Origin: Pseudomonadota bacterium
Lineage (GTDB): Bacteria > Pseudomonadota > Alphaproteobacteria > Rhizobiales > Xanthobacteraceae
DNA: 33,147 bases
Reading direction: 5' to 3'
Assembly: GCA_023387555.1 (NCBI GenBank)
Contig: JAEWHY010000209.1
Span: 1 to 33,147, forward strand
A program made the position numbers and the translations under genes. Positions 16,054-24,152 of this stretch are shown one piece after another (within the stretch, counting starts at the first letter, position 1; every line of letters starts with the position of its first letter). Under the pieces are notes generated by a model, which was given only the letters and a program-made list of their open reading frames with translations, made no database searches and was not told where the DNA came from.

Positions 16054-17895
16054 TTACCAGCGCCGCTCGAAGCGTTTACGCAGAATGATCGCCGTTCCGT
16101 TCATCAGGAACAGAAACCCCAGCAGCACCATGATCGCCGCGGCCGTGCGCGCCTGGAAGCCGACTTCGGGCAGGTCCGACCACAGGAAGATCTGGACCGG
16201 CAGAACGGTCGAGGCATCGGTGATGCTCAGCGGCGTCTCGACGATGAAGGCCACCATGCCGATCATCAGCAGCGGCGCGGTTTCGCCGAGGGCATGCGCC
16301 ATGCCAATGATCGTCCCGGTCATGATACCGGGCATCGCCAGCGGCAGCACATGGTGGAAGATCGCCTGCTGATGCGAGGCGCCGACCCCGAGCGCCGCTT
16401 CCTTGATCGACGGCGGCACCGCCTTGAGCGCGGCGCGCGAGGCGATGATGATGGTCGGCAGCACCAGCAAGGCAAGCACCAGGCCGCCGACCAGAGGAGC
16501 CGATCGCGGCAACCCGAAGAAATTCAGGAAGACCGCGAGGCCCAGGAGACCGAACACGATCGACGGCACCGCCGCGAGATTGTTGATGTTGATCTCGATG
16601 ATTTCGGTCAGCCGGTTCTTCGGCGCGAATTCCTCGAGATAGATGGCCCCGGCCACGCCAATCGGCAAGCACAGCACCAGCGTGACCAGAAGCGTCAGCG
16701 CCGAGCCGACGAGCGCGCCGCGAATGCCGGCAAGTTCTGGCTCGCGGCTGTCGCCGGCGGTGAAGAAGCGCCAGTTGAACTGCCGCTCGATTTCACCTTT
16801 CGCCTTGAGCTGCTCCAGCCAGGTCACGACGCGATCGTTGAGACGGCGGCTGCCCTCGGGCGTGACGTAGCTCACCAGCTGCCAGGTCCTGGGCGGCGCC
16901 GGCGCTGTCGAGGCGAGCGGCAGATAGACCTCGCCCTTGACGCTGTTCGGGCCGACTTCGGTGACTTTCACCACGCCGCCGTCGATGGCGAGCAGCAGGC
17001 TGGCCATGCGGTCGGTCAAGGCTTCAGGCGCCGAGGGATTCTTGTAGCGGCTCTCGAGTTCGGCGACGCTGTCGAACAATTCCTTGGCGCGCGCTCCGAG
17101 TGTCGTCGCCTCATCGGCTGCGGCGGCGATTTGGGTTTCGAGCAGCCTGACGCGCGCCTCATCCTTCGCGCCGCGGGCGGATGGCAGCGCGGCCTCAAGC
17201 TCGCCCTTTCTCGCCGCCGCGCGATCGGACAGGGTCCGCAGGCGCTCGGCTTCCTGCCGCTCGGTGCGGGCACGGGTGGTGAGCATCTGCTTGACCAGAG
17301 CCAGCGTGTTGGCGAAGTCGGCGGACGTCGACGTGACCTCGATCTCGCCGCTGGTGCCGCTCGGCGTCGCCGTCCCAAGTCCCGGCGTGCGGACAACGGC
17401 GGTGCCGATGCCCTTGAAGTACAGATCGGCATCCGAAGAGAGCAGCACGGGCACCGAAATGGTCTGTCCGATCAAGGACGGATCGGCGGTCACCTGGTTT
17501 CGCAGAAAATCGGCTGCGCCCGAGGACAGGATGCTGTCGAGCTGGCGACGCTCGGTCCTGGACTTTGCCTCGGGAAACTCCGCGCGCAACGCATTGCGCA
17601 CCAGCGCCTCGAAATCGCCGGCGCGGATCTCCGCCGGATTTCGCGCGCCCTTGGAGTCGACCTCGGCCGGATCGATGTTGATCTTCATCACCAGCACGTG
17701 CTGCGTGAAGGCGGGCAAGCCTTTGGTCACGATGTCGGACAGCACGACGACCAGGAACAGCGTCGTGACTGCGATCGCGGCAAGACCGTAGAAGCGGAAC
17801 CGCGTTTCGGCGCGATAGCGGGCCTTGATGCGGGCGCGCGCAGCTTCGGTGCCGAGATCGATGGAACGGACGCCAGGAATGATGGTGTCAGTCAT
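16054..17895 (-). CDS. pstA: Phosphate ABC transporter permease PstA (DUF3333 type, enlarged)
   Basis: PstA is one of the two membrane subunits of the phosphate importer. At 613 residues it is about twice E. coli PstA and well above the roughly 430-440 residues of rhizobial homologues as remembered. Residues 1-60 hold a cytoplasmic tail and the first membrane helix; 60-165 form the DUF3333-type exported region (PAEVDSKGARNPAEI, ELIGQT-like and LYFKGIG). Residues about 165-345 look inserted, with an Ala/Glu/Arg-rich coiled coil at 200-284. From about 350 (RLNDRVVTWLEQL) normal PstA sequence resumes, with the permease core ending RKRFERRW and an EAA loop around AALGVGASHQQAIFHHVLPLAMPGI. The ATG at 17895 overlaps the pstC stop by 8 bp. 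Confidence 0.93.
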   Translation of the reverse strand: MTDTIIPGVRSIDLGTEAARARIKARYRAETRFRFYGLAAIAVTTLFLVVVLSDIVTKGLPAFTQHVLVMKINIDPAEVDSKGARNPAEIRAGDFEALVRNALRAEFPEAKSRTERRQLDSILSSGAADFLRNQVTADPSLIGQTISVPVLLSSDADLYFKGIGTAVVRTPGLGTATPSGTSGEIEVTSTSADFANTLALVKQMLTTRARTERQEAERLRTLSDRAAARKGELEAALPSARGAKDEARVRLLETQIAAAADEATTLGARAKELFDSVAELESRYKNPSAPEALTDRMASLLLAIDGGVVKVTEVGPNSVKGEVYLPLASTAPAPPRTWQLVSYVTPEGSRRLNDRVVTWLEQLKAKGEIERQFNWRFFTAGDSREPELAGIRGALVGSALTLLVTLVLCLPIGVAGAIYLEEFAPKNRLTEIIEININNLAAVPSIVFGLLGLAVFLNFFGLPRSAPLVGGLVLALLVLPTIIIASRAALKAVPPSIKEAALGVGASHQQAIFHHVLPLAMPGIMTGTIIGMAHALGETAPLLMIGMVAFIVETPLSITDASTVLPVQIFLWSDLPEVGFQARTAAAIMVLLGFLFLMNGTAIILRKRFERRW

Positions 17896-19255
17896 ATTGT
17901 TCCCGATACCGTTTGACGATCTGCATCGCGATGACATTGAGCAGCAGTGTGAAGAAGAACAGCACGAAGCCGAGGGCGAAGGCCGAGAGGGTCTTGGCGC
18001 TGTCGAATTCCTGATCCCCGACCAGAATGGTCTTGATCTGGACGGTGATGGTGGTGACCGCATCGAGCGGGTTGAAGGTGAGATTGGCGGCGAGGCCCGC
18101 GGCCATCACCACGATCATCGTCTCGCCGACGGCGCGGCTGATCGCGAGCATGAAGGCCGATACGATGCCCGGCAACGCCGCAGGCAATACCACCTTCTTG
18201 ATGGTCTCGGATTGCGTGGCGCCCATGGCGTAGGAGCCATCGCGCAAGGATTGCGGGACCGCATTGATCACGTCGTCGGACAACGACGACACGAAGGGGA
18301 TGATCATCATGCCCATCACGATGCCTGCGGCCAGCGCGCTTTCGGACGCGACATTCAGGCCGATCGATTCACCGGCGCCTCGCACCCAGGGCGCAAGACT
18401 GAGGGCTGCGAAAAAGCCGAGCACCACGGTCGGAATGCCGGCCAGGACTTCGAGAATCGGTTTGGCGAAGGCGCGGAAGCGCGGCGTCGCATATTCCGCC
18501 ATGTAGATCGCCGCGAACAGACCTATCGGGCCCGCGATCAGCATGGCGATGGTGGTGATCAGCAGCGTGCCGACGACCAGCGGCACAATGCCGAACGCGC
18601 CCGACGATCCCACCTGATCGGCGCGGATCGCGGTCTGCGGCGACCATTGCAGGCCGGTGAGGAAGTCGATGGGCGAGACCTTCTGGAAGAACCGCAGGGT
18701 CTCGAACAGCACCGAGAACACGATGCCGACGGTGGTCAGGACCGCGACGCAGGCCGCGGCGAGCAGCACATATTTGACGACGCTCTCCACGTAATTGCGG
18801 GCGCGGAACCGCGCCGACAGCGAGCGCAGCCCGTAGGCAATGCCGAGAAGGCCGAAGATCCAGCCGGCGCCGACGATGACCGTGCTGGTCCAGGACCGCA
18901 GCGAATTATAGACGTCGGCGGCATTCTTGAGCGCGACGCTCGGCTCGCCGGCATAGCGGCCGCTCGCAACCGCGATGATATCGCGCAGAGCGGCCCCGCG
19001 CTTCAGATCGTCATCCAGCAGCGCCGGATCGAGGGCGCTGATCGCCTGGCTATCCACGATCCGTTCGGAGATCGGCACTGCGACCGCAAAGATCAGCAGC
19101 ATCGGCACAAGGACGCTGATGACGACGAACGCGCCGTGGTAGCTCGGGCGCGAATGCAGGGCTTCCGTCCGGCCCGCGGCCGCCGCACGCGAGCGGCCCA
19201 TCAGGTATCCGACGATGACGAGCGCCGCGAGACCCAGAAAATATAACGTTGCCAT
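17888..19255 (-). CDS. pstC: Phosphate ABC transporter permease PstC
   Basis: PstC pairs with PstA to form the phosphate channel. The 455-residue protein has the extended alphaproteobacterial N-terminus: one membrane helix at 3-20, a second near 41-63, a soluble stretch (DPALLDDDLKRGAALRD) and more helices near 123-145 and 163-187, before the conserved core. The core carries FGIVPLVVGTLLIT, EVLAGIPTVVLGFFA and the EAA-type loop SYAMGATQSETIKKVVLPAA. It begins at the ATG 19253-19255, 113 bp after pstS, and overlaps pstA by 8 bp at its end. The enlarged N-terminus is normal for its clade; only the PstA enlargement stands out. Confidence 0.96.
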   Translation of the reverse strand: MATLYFLGLAALVIVGYLMGRSRAAAAGRTEALHSRPSYHGAFVVISVLVPMLLIFAVAVPISERIVDSQAISALDPALLDDDLKRGAALRDIIAVASGRYAGEPSVALKNAADVYNSLRSWTSTVIVGAGWIFGLLGIAYGLRSLSARFRARNYVESVVKYVLLAAACVAVLTTVGIVFSVLFETLRFFQKVSPIDFLTGLQWSPQTAIRADQVGSSGAFGIVPLVVGTLLITTIAMLIAGPIGLFAAIYMAEYATPRFRAFAKPILEVLAGIPTVVLGFFAALSLAPWVRGAGESIGLNVASESALAAGIVMGMMIIPFVSSLSDDVINAVPQSLRDGSYAMGATQSETIKKVVLPAALPGIVSAFMLAISRAVGETMIVVMAAGLAANLTFNPLDAVTTITVQIKTILVGDQEFDSAKTLSAFALGFVLFFFTLLLNVIAMQIVKRYREQYD

Positions 19256-19270
19256 CGCCTCAACACCTCA

Positions 19271-19284
19271 AAGCCGTGCGGCTT
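19271..19284 (-). other. Short hairpin in the pstS-pstC gap
   Basis: AAGCCG (19271-19276) and CGGCTT (19279-19284) form a small stem within the 113-bp gap between pstS and pstC; the tightest realistic fold is AAGCC/GGCTT with a 4-nt loop. Such stems can limit 3'-to-5' decay or cause partial termination, helping keep the binding protein in excess over the permease. The stem is short and has no T-run, so this is a weak call. Confidence 0.3.
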
Positions 19285-19368
19285 GACTTCACCCGGTCAT
19301 TGCGGCCCTGCCGACCGACCGGAGACGGGCAGCCGCAATCGCAACTGCCCGAATTCCAGACGTACAGG

Positions 19369-20424
19369 TCAGGACCCGAGGTTTTCGGGCGACAGCGGCT
19401 TCATGTCCGTGACCGCCTTGCGGACCTTCTCGGCTTCGGCCTTCGGCAGGGTCACAAGGCCCTTCCTCGCGAGATAGCCGTCCTCGCCGATGGCCCGGTT
19501 CGACACGAACTCGGCCACGAACTTGTCGATGCCGGGCACGACGCCGACGTGCTGCTTCTTCACGTAGACATAGAGCAGACGCGAGCCGGGATATTTATCG
19601 GCGGCGATATTGTCATAGGTCGGCTCGACGCCATTGAGCGGCACGCCGCGCAGCTTCGCGGTGTTTTCATCGAGGAAGGAGAAGCCGAAGATGCCGAAGG
19701 CATTCTTGTTGGCCGTCAGCTTCTGAACGATCAGATTGTCGTTCTCGCCGGCTTCCACATAGGCGCCATCTTCGCGGATCGACTTCCAGGCCCGCTCGAA
19801 CGCCTTGGGGTCGGACTTCTTGAGCGCTGCGAGAGCCGGAATGCCTTCGGCGCCCTTCTCGAGCAGGAGTTCATGCAGCGCGTCGCGGGTGCCCGAGGTC
19901 GGGGGTGGACCCAGCACTTCGATCTTCACGTTCGGCAGCGACTTGTCGATATCCGACCAGTTCTTGTTGGGGTTGGCGATCATCTTGCCATCCGGACCGG
20001 GGACTTCCTTGGCGATCGCCAGGAACAGCTGCGGCAGCGTCAGCTTCAGGGCCGGGCCATCCTTGGACTGCGCCAGGCTGATGCCGTCATAGCCGACGGA
20101 CAGTTCGACGACATCCTGGACGCCGTTCTTCTGGCACTGCTCGAGCTCGCTTTTCTTCATGCGGCGCGAGGCATTGGTCGCATCCGGATGCTCGACGCCA
20201 AGGCCGGCGCAGAACAGCTTCATGCCGCCGCCGGTGCCGGTGGATTCGACAACCGGAGTCTTGACGCCGCCGGTCTTGCCGAGTTGCTCGGCCACCGCCG
20301 TGGTGAACGGATAGACGGTCGACGAACCGACGACACGGATCTGGTCGCGCGCCTCGGCGGCGCCGACGAACATGGCGCTGGCCGCCACTAGCGCGAATGC
20401 GCTGGCGAGGGTCGTGTGTTTCAC
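19369..20424 (-). CDS. pstS: Periplasmic phosphate-binding protein PstS
   Basis: PstS captures phosphate in the periplasm and delivers it to PstCA. The 351-residue protein has a Sec signal peptide (about 25 residues, ending near AAEA), then VVGSSTVYPFTTAVAEQL, STGTGGGMKLFCAGLG and PTSGTRDALHELLL, the loops that contact phosphate in the family. The start is a GTG at 20422-20424 with a strong AGGAG ribosome site seven bases upstream. A three-repeat Pho box lies 106-134 bp before the start, so pstS should be the first gene of a PhoB-activated operon that runs to phoB. Confidence 0.96.
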   Translation of the reverse strand: MKHTTLASAFALVAASAMFVGAAEARDQIRVVGSSTVYPFTTAVAEQLGKTGGVKTPVVESTGTGGGMKLFCAGLGVEHPDATNASRRMKKSELEQCQKNGVQDVVELSVGYDGISLAQSKDGPALKLTLPQLFLAIAKEVPGPDGKMIANPNKNWSDIDKSLPNVKIEVLGPPPTSGTRDALHELLLEKGAEGIPALAALKKSDPKAFERAWKSIREDGAYVEAGENDNLIVQKLTANKNAFGIFGFSFLDENTAKLRGVPLNGVEPTYDNIAADKYPGSRLLYVYVKKQHVGVVPGIDKFVAEFVSNRAIGEDGYLARKGLVTLPKAEAEKVRKAVTDMKPLSPENLGS

Positions 20425-20529
20425 GGTGTCTCTCCTTCATTATGCCCGGGGGCGGGTACAGGCGCTGTCTGAGCCTGCGGGAACCCGTCCGGTCGCCCGG
20501 GTCTGTAGGGACGACATGCCGAAGCTTCT

Positions 20530-20558
20530 ATGACGGCCGCATGACGGCTGGATGACAG
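20530..20558 (-). promoter_or_regulatory. Pho box with three direct repeats upstream of pstS
   Basis: On the minus strand CTGTCAT (20558-20552), CCGTCAT (20547-20541) and CCGTCAT (20536-20530) recur with an 11-bp period, separated by CCAG and GCGG. The first is a perfect half-site of the E. coli-type PhoB consensus and the others differ at one position. Two repeats bind a PhoB dimer; a third suggests an extended site. It lies between the phoR stop (20575) and pstS, reading toward pstS. Confidence 0.88.
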
Positions 20559-20574
20559 CGCAAGCCGCTGAAAT

Positions 20575-21894
20575 CTAAGCGGTTTTGTGCGAGCCCGGGG
20601 CGGCAGTGGTGGAAATCGGCAGGCGGACGGTGAAGGTCGCGCCCTCGCCCGGACGGCTCTCGATGCTGAGTCTGCCGCGGTGGCGATTCATGATGTGCTT
20701 GACCAGCGCAAGACCAAGCCCGGTGCCGCCCTGCTGGCGGCTCTCGGCGACATCGACCCGATAGAACCGCTCGGTCAGCCGCGGCAGATGCTCCGCGGCA
20801 ATGCCCGGACCGTAATCTCGCACCGCGACCACCGCTTCCTCACCGCCACTCGCGGTGTTGGCCCGCGACAGCGTGATCTCCACGCGCTTGCCAGAGGCAC
20901 CGTATTTCAGAGCATTCTCGATCAGATTTTCGAACACGCGGATCAGCTCATCGCGGTTGGCCGACACCACCAGCGGCTCCTGCGGTGCGTCGATCGTCAC
21001 CACGACATCGCGGTCGTGCGCCAGCACCTGCAGCGCGTCGATCACCTGGCGCACCACCGGAACCAGTTCGACCGGCGTTTCCGGCCGCACATGCGCGGCG
21101 AGTTCGATGCGCGACAGCGACAGCAGGTCGTCGATCAGCCGCGCCATCCGCTTGGCCTGCGCCTCTATGATATCAAGGAAGCGCTCGCGGGCCGCCGTAT
21201 CGTCGCGCGCCGGGCCTTTCAGCGTCTCGATGACTCCGGACAAGGCGGCGAGCGGGGTGCGCAGTTCGTGGCTGGCGTTCGCGACGAAATCGACCCGCAT
21301 TTCCTCGACCCGGCGGACCGCCGTCAGGTCGCGAACGGTCAGCAGCAGGCGGGGTCGCGTTTCGGCAGCGGCGTCGGTCCGCAGCGGCGTCACATAGACC
21401 TCGAACCAGCGTTCGGACGGGACGCGTTCGGCGAACTCGGCGCGTTCCGGCTTGCGTCCGGTCGCCGCACGGCGGATCGCCTCGATAACGTCGGGGATTC
21501 GAAGCGCCAGCGAGGCCAGCTCGCCGCGCCGCAACGCCGGCGCGATCGTAGTGGCCGAGGCGTTCATCGCGAGCACCCTTCCGTCGGGATCAAGCAGGAC
21601 GGTCGGGTCCGGCAAAGCGGCAATCAGATCCGCGACCGGCCCTTCGCCGGTTTCGGCCCGGACCTCGTCGGCCCGACCGGGGTTGCCGCCGGCCTGGTCG
21701 CGCCGGCTGAAATAGAACGCCGCGGCGATGACCGCAGCCGCGGCCGGAATGCCGATCGCCGCGCTCAGGTCGCCGCGAATGGCGGGGACCGCAAGTGCGG
21801 CAATCGAGATCGAGGCCATGACCCAGAGACCGGTACGGCCGGCGCGTGGTGGCGCCCCCGCAGGTCCCCGTTCATTGCTTCGATCCATCGACAT
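20575..21894 (-). CDS. phoR: Phosphate regulon sensor histidine kinase PhoR
   Basis: PhoR phosphorylates PhoB when phosphate is scarce and dephosphorylates it otherwise. The protein of about 439 residues has two closely spaced N-terminal membrane helices (about 23-39 and 44-63) with almost no periplasmic loop, a PAS domain (about 93-190, starting DPTVLLDPDGRVLAMN), the dimerisation box with phospho-accepting His209 in NASHELRTPLAALSG, and the ATPase domain with NLIENALKYGASG, DYGPGIAAEHLPRLTERFYRVD and GGTGLGLALVKHI. The lack of a sensory loop fits sensing through PstSCAB-PhoU. The ATG at 21894 (MSMDRSN) overlaps the upstream membrane-protein gene by 23 bp; another ATG is at 21888. The Pho box separates it from pstS, so phoR itself may not be under that box. 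Confidence 0.95.
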   Translation of the reverse strand: MSMDRSNERGPAGAPPRAGRTGLWVMASISIAALAVPAIRGDLSAAIGIPAAAAVIAAAFYFSRRDQAGGNPGRADEVRAETGEGPVADLIAALPDPTVLLDPDGRVLAMNASATTIAPALRRGELASLALRIPDVIEAIRRAATGRKPERAEFAERVPSERWFEVYVTPLRTDAAAETRPRLLLTVRDLTAVRRVEEMRVDFVANASHELRTPLAALSGVIETLKGPARDDTAARERFLDIIEAQAKRMARLIDDLLSLSRIELAAHVRPETPVELVPVVRQVIDALQVLAHDRDVVVTIDAPQEPLVVSANRDELIRVFENLIENALKYGASGKRVEITLSRANTASGGEEAVVAVRDYGPGIAAEHLPRLTERFYRVDVAESRQQGGTGLGLALVKHIMNRHRGRLSIESRPGEGATFTVRLPISTTAAPGSHKTA

Positions 21895-22972
21895 TGGCGG
21901 GCTTCTGCGCTGGCGGCTCGCTTGCAGCCTTCGCCGCGTCCCGGTCGCCGGCGGGCGGCGTAATAAACACCTCGGTCGCAATTTCGCCGATCGGCGGAAC
22001 CCGGTTCGAGACCATCCCCTTGACGATCTCGCGGCCGCCCAGAACGGCCAGCGCGATCGCGAACGGGATGATGTAATACAGAAGCCGGAACAGGAGCAAA
22101 CTGGCCAGCAATTCTTCCCTGTTGAACTGCCAGAGCGCGAGCAGCATCGCAGCATCGAACACGCCAAGGCCGCCCGGCGAATGGCTGGCAAAGCCGAGCA
22201 GCGTCGCGGAGACGAAGATCACGGCGAGCATGACGAAATTGATGTGCGGCTGGTCCGGCAGCAAAAGATACATGGCCGCTGCGCAGCAGCCGAGATCGAC
22301 AATCCCGATCACGATCTGCAGGAAGGTGAGCGGCCCGCCCGGCAACGTGACCTGCCAGCCTTCCCGGCCGATCGCACGCGGGCGCATCCAGACCCAGGCG
22401 ACATAAGCCGTCAGCGCGACGATGGTGAGCCCTGCCAGCGCCCGATTGAACCACTCCGGCAGATGATTGATCGCGCTCGCCGCCTCCGGCGCGTAAAATA
22501 TGCCAAGGCCCAGCACCGCGGCATTCCCGAGCCAGAAGGTCAGGCCGGCGACGAAGCAGATTTTCGCGACCTCGATGGCGCTGACCCCATGCGCCGAATA
22601 GACGCGGTAGCGCACCGCACCGCCGGTAAAGGCGCTGGCCCCGACATTATGCCCGATCGAATAGCTGGTGAAACCCGCAAGCGCGGCGGTGGCATAGGAC
22701 ACGTCGTTGCGGCCAATGGTCCGCACGGCGAACAGGTCGTAGAAGGTCAGCGTGAAATAGCCGAACCCCACGAACAACGCCGCAAGCCAGAAGTCGCGCG
22801 GACTTGTCGCACGCAGCGCCTTGAAGACTTCCTGGATGTCGATGCCGCGCAGCATGCGATACAGCACGATCGCCGCCACCGCGATGATCACGACGCTGAG
22901 CGCAAACCCGATCCGGTGCCACCCGATTTTTTCGCTGACAAAGCGCGCGATCGAGCGCAGCATTTCAAGCAT
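21872..22972 (-). CDS. UPF0104 / lysylphosphatidylglycerol synthase-type membrane protein
   Basis: A multi-spanning protein of about 366 residues matching the membrane part of the lysylphosphatidylglycerol synthase (MprF) family, PF03706. Visible pieces include FLAALFVG-like and SYSIGHNVGASAFTGGAVRY near residues 110-130, and GFASHSPGGLGVFDAAMLLA, both hallmark loops of the family. It has 7-8 hydrophobic segments and a charged C-terminal tail (PPAGDRDAAKAAS). The cytosolic aminoacyl-transferase domain of MprF is absent, so it is not an LPG synthase by itself; members without it have been linked to lipid or polyprenyl-lipid transport, but its substrate is unknown. The ATG at 22972 has GGAG ten bases upstream. 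Its end overlaps phoR by 23 bp, indicating co-expression. Confidence 0.85.
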   Translation of the reverse strand: MLEMLRSIARFVSEKIGWHRIGFALSVVIIAVAAIVLYRMLRGIDIQEVFKALRATSPRDFWLAALFVGFGYFTLTFYDLFAVRTIGRNDVSYATAALAGFTSYSIGHNVGASAFTGGAVRYRVYSAHGVSAIEVAKICFVAGLTFWLGNAAVLGLGIFYAPEAASAINHLPEWFNRALAGLTIVALTAYVAWVWMRPRAIGREGWQVTLPGGPLTFLQIVIGIVDLGCCAAAMYLLLPDQPHINFVMLAVIFVSATLLGFASHSPGGLGVFDAAMLLALWQFNREELLASLLLFRLLYYIIPFAIALAVLGGREIVKGMVSNRVPPIGEIATEVFITPPAGDRDAAKAASEPPAQKPANVDGSKQ

Positions 22973-23122
22973 GCAAGACTCCGCTGACCCGGGTCTCTGT
23001 CTTCCTTGTGCCGGGACCGGGCGAGGTACTAGCAGAAGTCGGGGGATGCGAGCAAAGGCGGCATTAAACCGCGCGATCGCGGGCCTTGACGGCCCGCAAT
23101 CGGTCATGAATCGACCATCCGG

Positions 23123-24082
23123 TCAACGCGGCGGAATCTGGATCAGTTCGGCCAGTTGTTCCTTGGTCAGTTCATTGGCCGTGAACTTCAGGGCGACCGC
23201 ATCCTTCACGATGGTGTCGAGCCCCACGATCTTGTCGGGATCGATTGCCTGCTTGGGAAAGAAATCGTCACGGGTGCGCCGCGCCTTTCCCTCCGGAATC
23301 TTCAGCCAGTCGGCATAAACCTTCAGGCCGGCGTCGGTGTACATGAAATCGACGGTCTCACGGTAGGCCTTCATGTAGCGGTCGATGGCGGACTTTTTCC
23401 CCTGCAGGACGGGGACCGTCGTCGCCAGCAGCCGCACGGTCTGCCCCTTGAACGCATCCGCATCGTTGCCGCTGGCGAGGATGCGGATCTGCTTCTGGTC
23501 AAGCTGGTCGAGCCCGAACGGCGGCGCCGCCCAGCCCACATCGATCTGGCCGGACATGACTTGCGTCAGGGTGCCGGGAGGGCCGCCGGTCGCCGTCGGC
23601 TTGGCGGTCAGGCCATATTGCTTCATGAAGGCGGTGACAATGCCATGGGTCGATGAGCCGTTGGTCGAATAGGCCAGCGTCCTGCCCGCGGTGTCGCGCA
23701 GCGACTTGATCGGCGAGTCCGCCTTGACATACCAGTAAAGGTCCGCGGCACCGGTCGTTTCGGCGCCGATGATCCGCACCGGCGCGCCCTTCGCGTAGGC
23801 GCTGAGCACGCCCATGATGCCGGCGGCAACGCCGATATCGACGCTGCCCGAGAGCGTGGCCTGCAGCGTCTCGCCCGCCCCTTGCGTATAGACGATCTCC
23901 AGATCGAGACCGTGTTTCTTGAAGATGCCGGCACGCTGGCCGACCTCGGAGACCGAGGTATCCCAGTTTCCGCGCTGGCCGACTGCAAGTTTCAATGTGT
24001 CCTGCGCCAGCGCGGGCTGCATGCCGAACAGCCAGCCGGCTGCGGCAAGCCCGAGTAGCGGACCAAGCGTCCGACGATTCAT
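23123..24082 (-). CDS. ABC transporter substrate-binding protein (NitT/TauT type)
   Basis: A 319-residue exported binding protein. The signal peptide (about 26 residues, ending ALAQD) is followed by an N-terminal lobe with LKLAVGQRGNWDTSVSEVG, GIFKKHGLDLEIVYTQGAG and SGSVDIGVAAG, and a second lobe with VGWAAPPFGL and the WLKIPEGKARR region. This is the NMT1/SsuA-like fold used for taurine, sulfonates, nitrate, thiamine precursors and aromatic acids. The ATG at 24082 has a GGAGGAG ribosome site. It lies 70 bp downstream of the Rieske oxygenase on the same strand, so it may bind that pathway's substrate. No ATPase or permease gene is present nearby, so the partner transporter must be elsewhere or lost. 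Confidence 0.85.
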   Translation of the reverse strand: MNRRTLGPLLGLAAAGWLFGMQPALAQDTLKLAVGQRGNWDTSVSEVGQRAGIFKKHGLDLEIVYTQGAGETLQATLSGSVDIGVAAGIMGVLSAYAKGAPVRIIGAETTGAADLYWYVKADSPIKSLRDTAGRTLAYSTNGSSTHGIVTAFMKQYGLTAKPTATGGPPGTLTQVMSGQIDVGWAAPPFGLDQLDQKQIRILASGNDADAFKGQTVRLLATTVPVLQGKKSAIDRYMKAYRETVDFMYTDAGLKVYADWLKIPEGKARRTRDDFFPKQAIDPDKIVGLDTIVKDAVALKFTANELTKEQLAELIQIPPR

Positions 24083-24152
24083 TTAACTCCTCCCTGTGTG
24101 ATATCCGTCTTCTTCGAGACGTGATGCGTCGATTAAACGGGCGGCTGCGCCG

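Noticed and set aside
15937..19246. Long plus-strand frames opposite pstA and pstC (659 and 473 codons)
   Set aside because: Rich in Arg, Asp, His and Gln without domains, and antisense to well-defined transporter genes.
21872..22972. Calling the UPF0104 protein MprF / LPG synthase
   Set aside because: The cytosolic aminoacyl-transferase domain is missing, so the enzymatic name is not supported.
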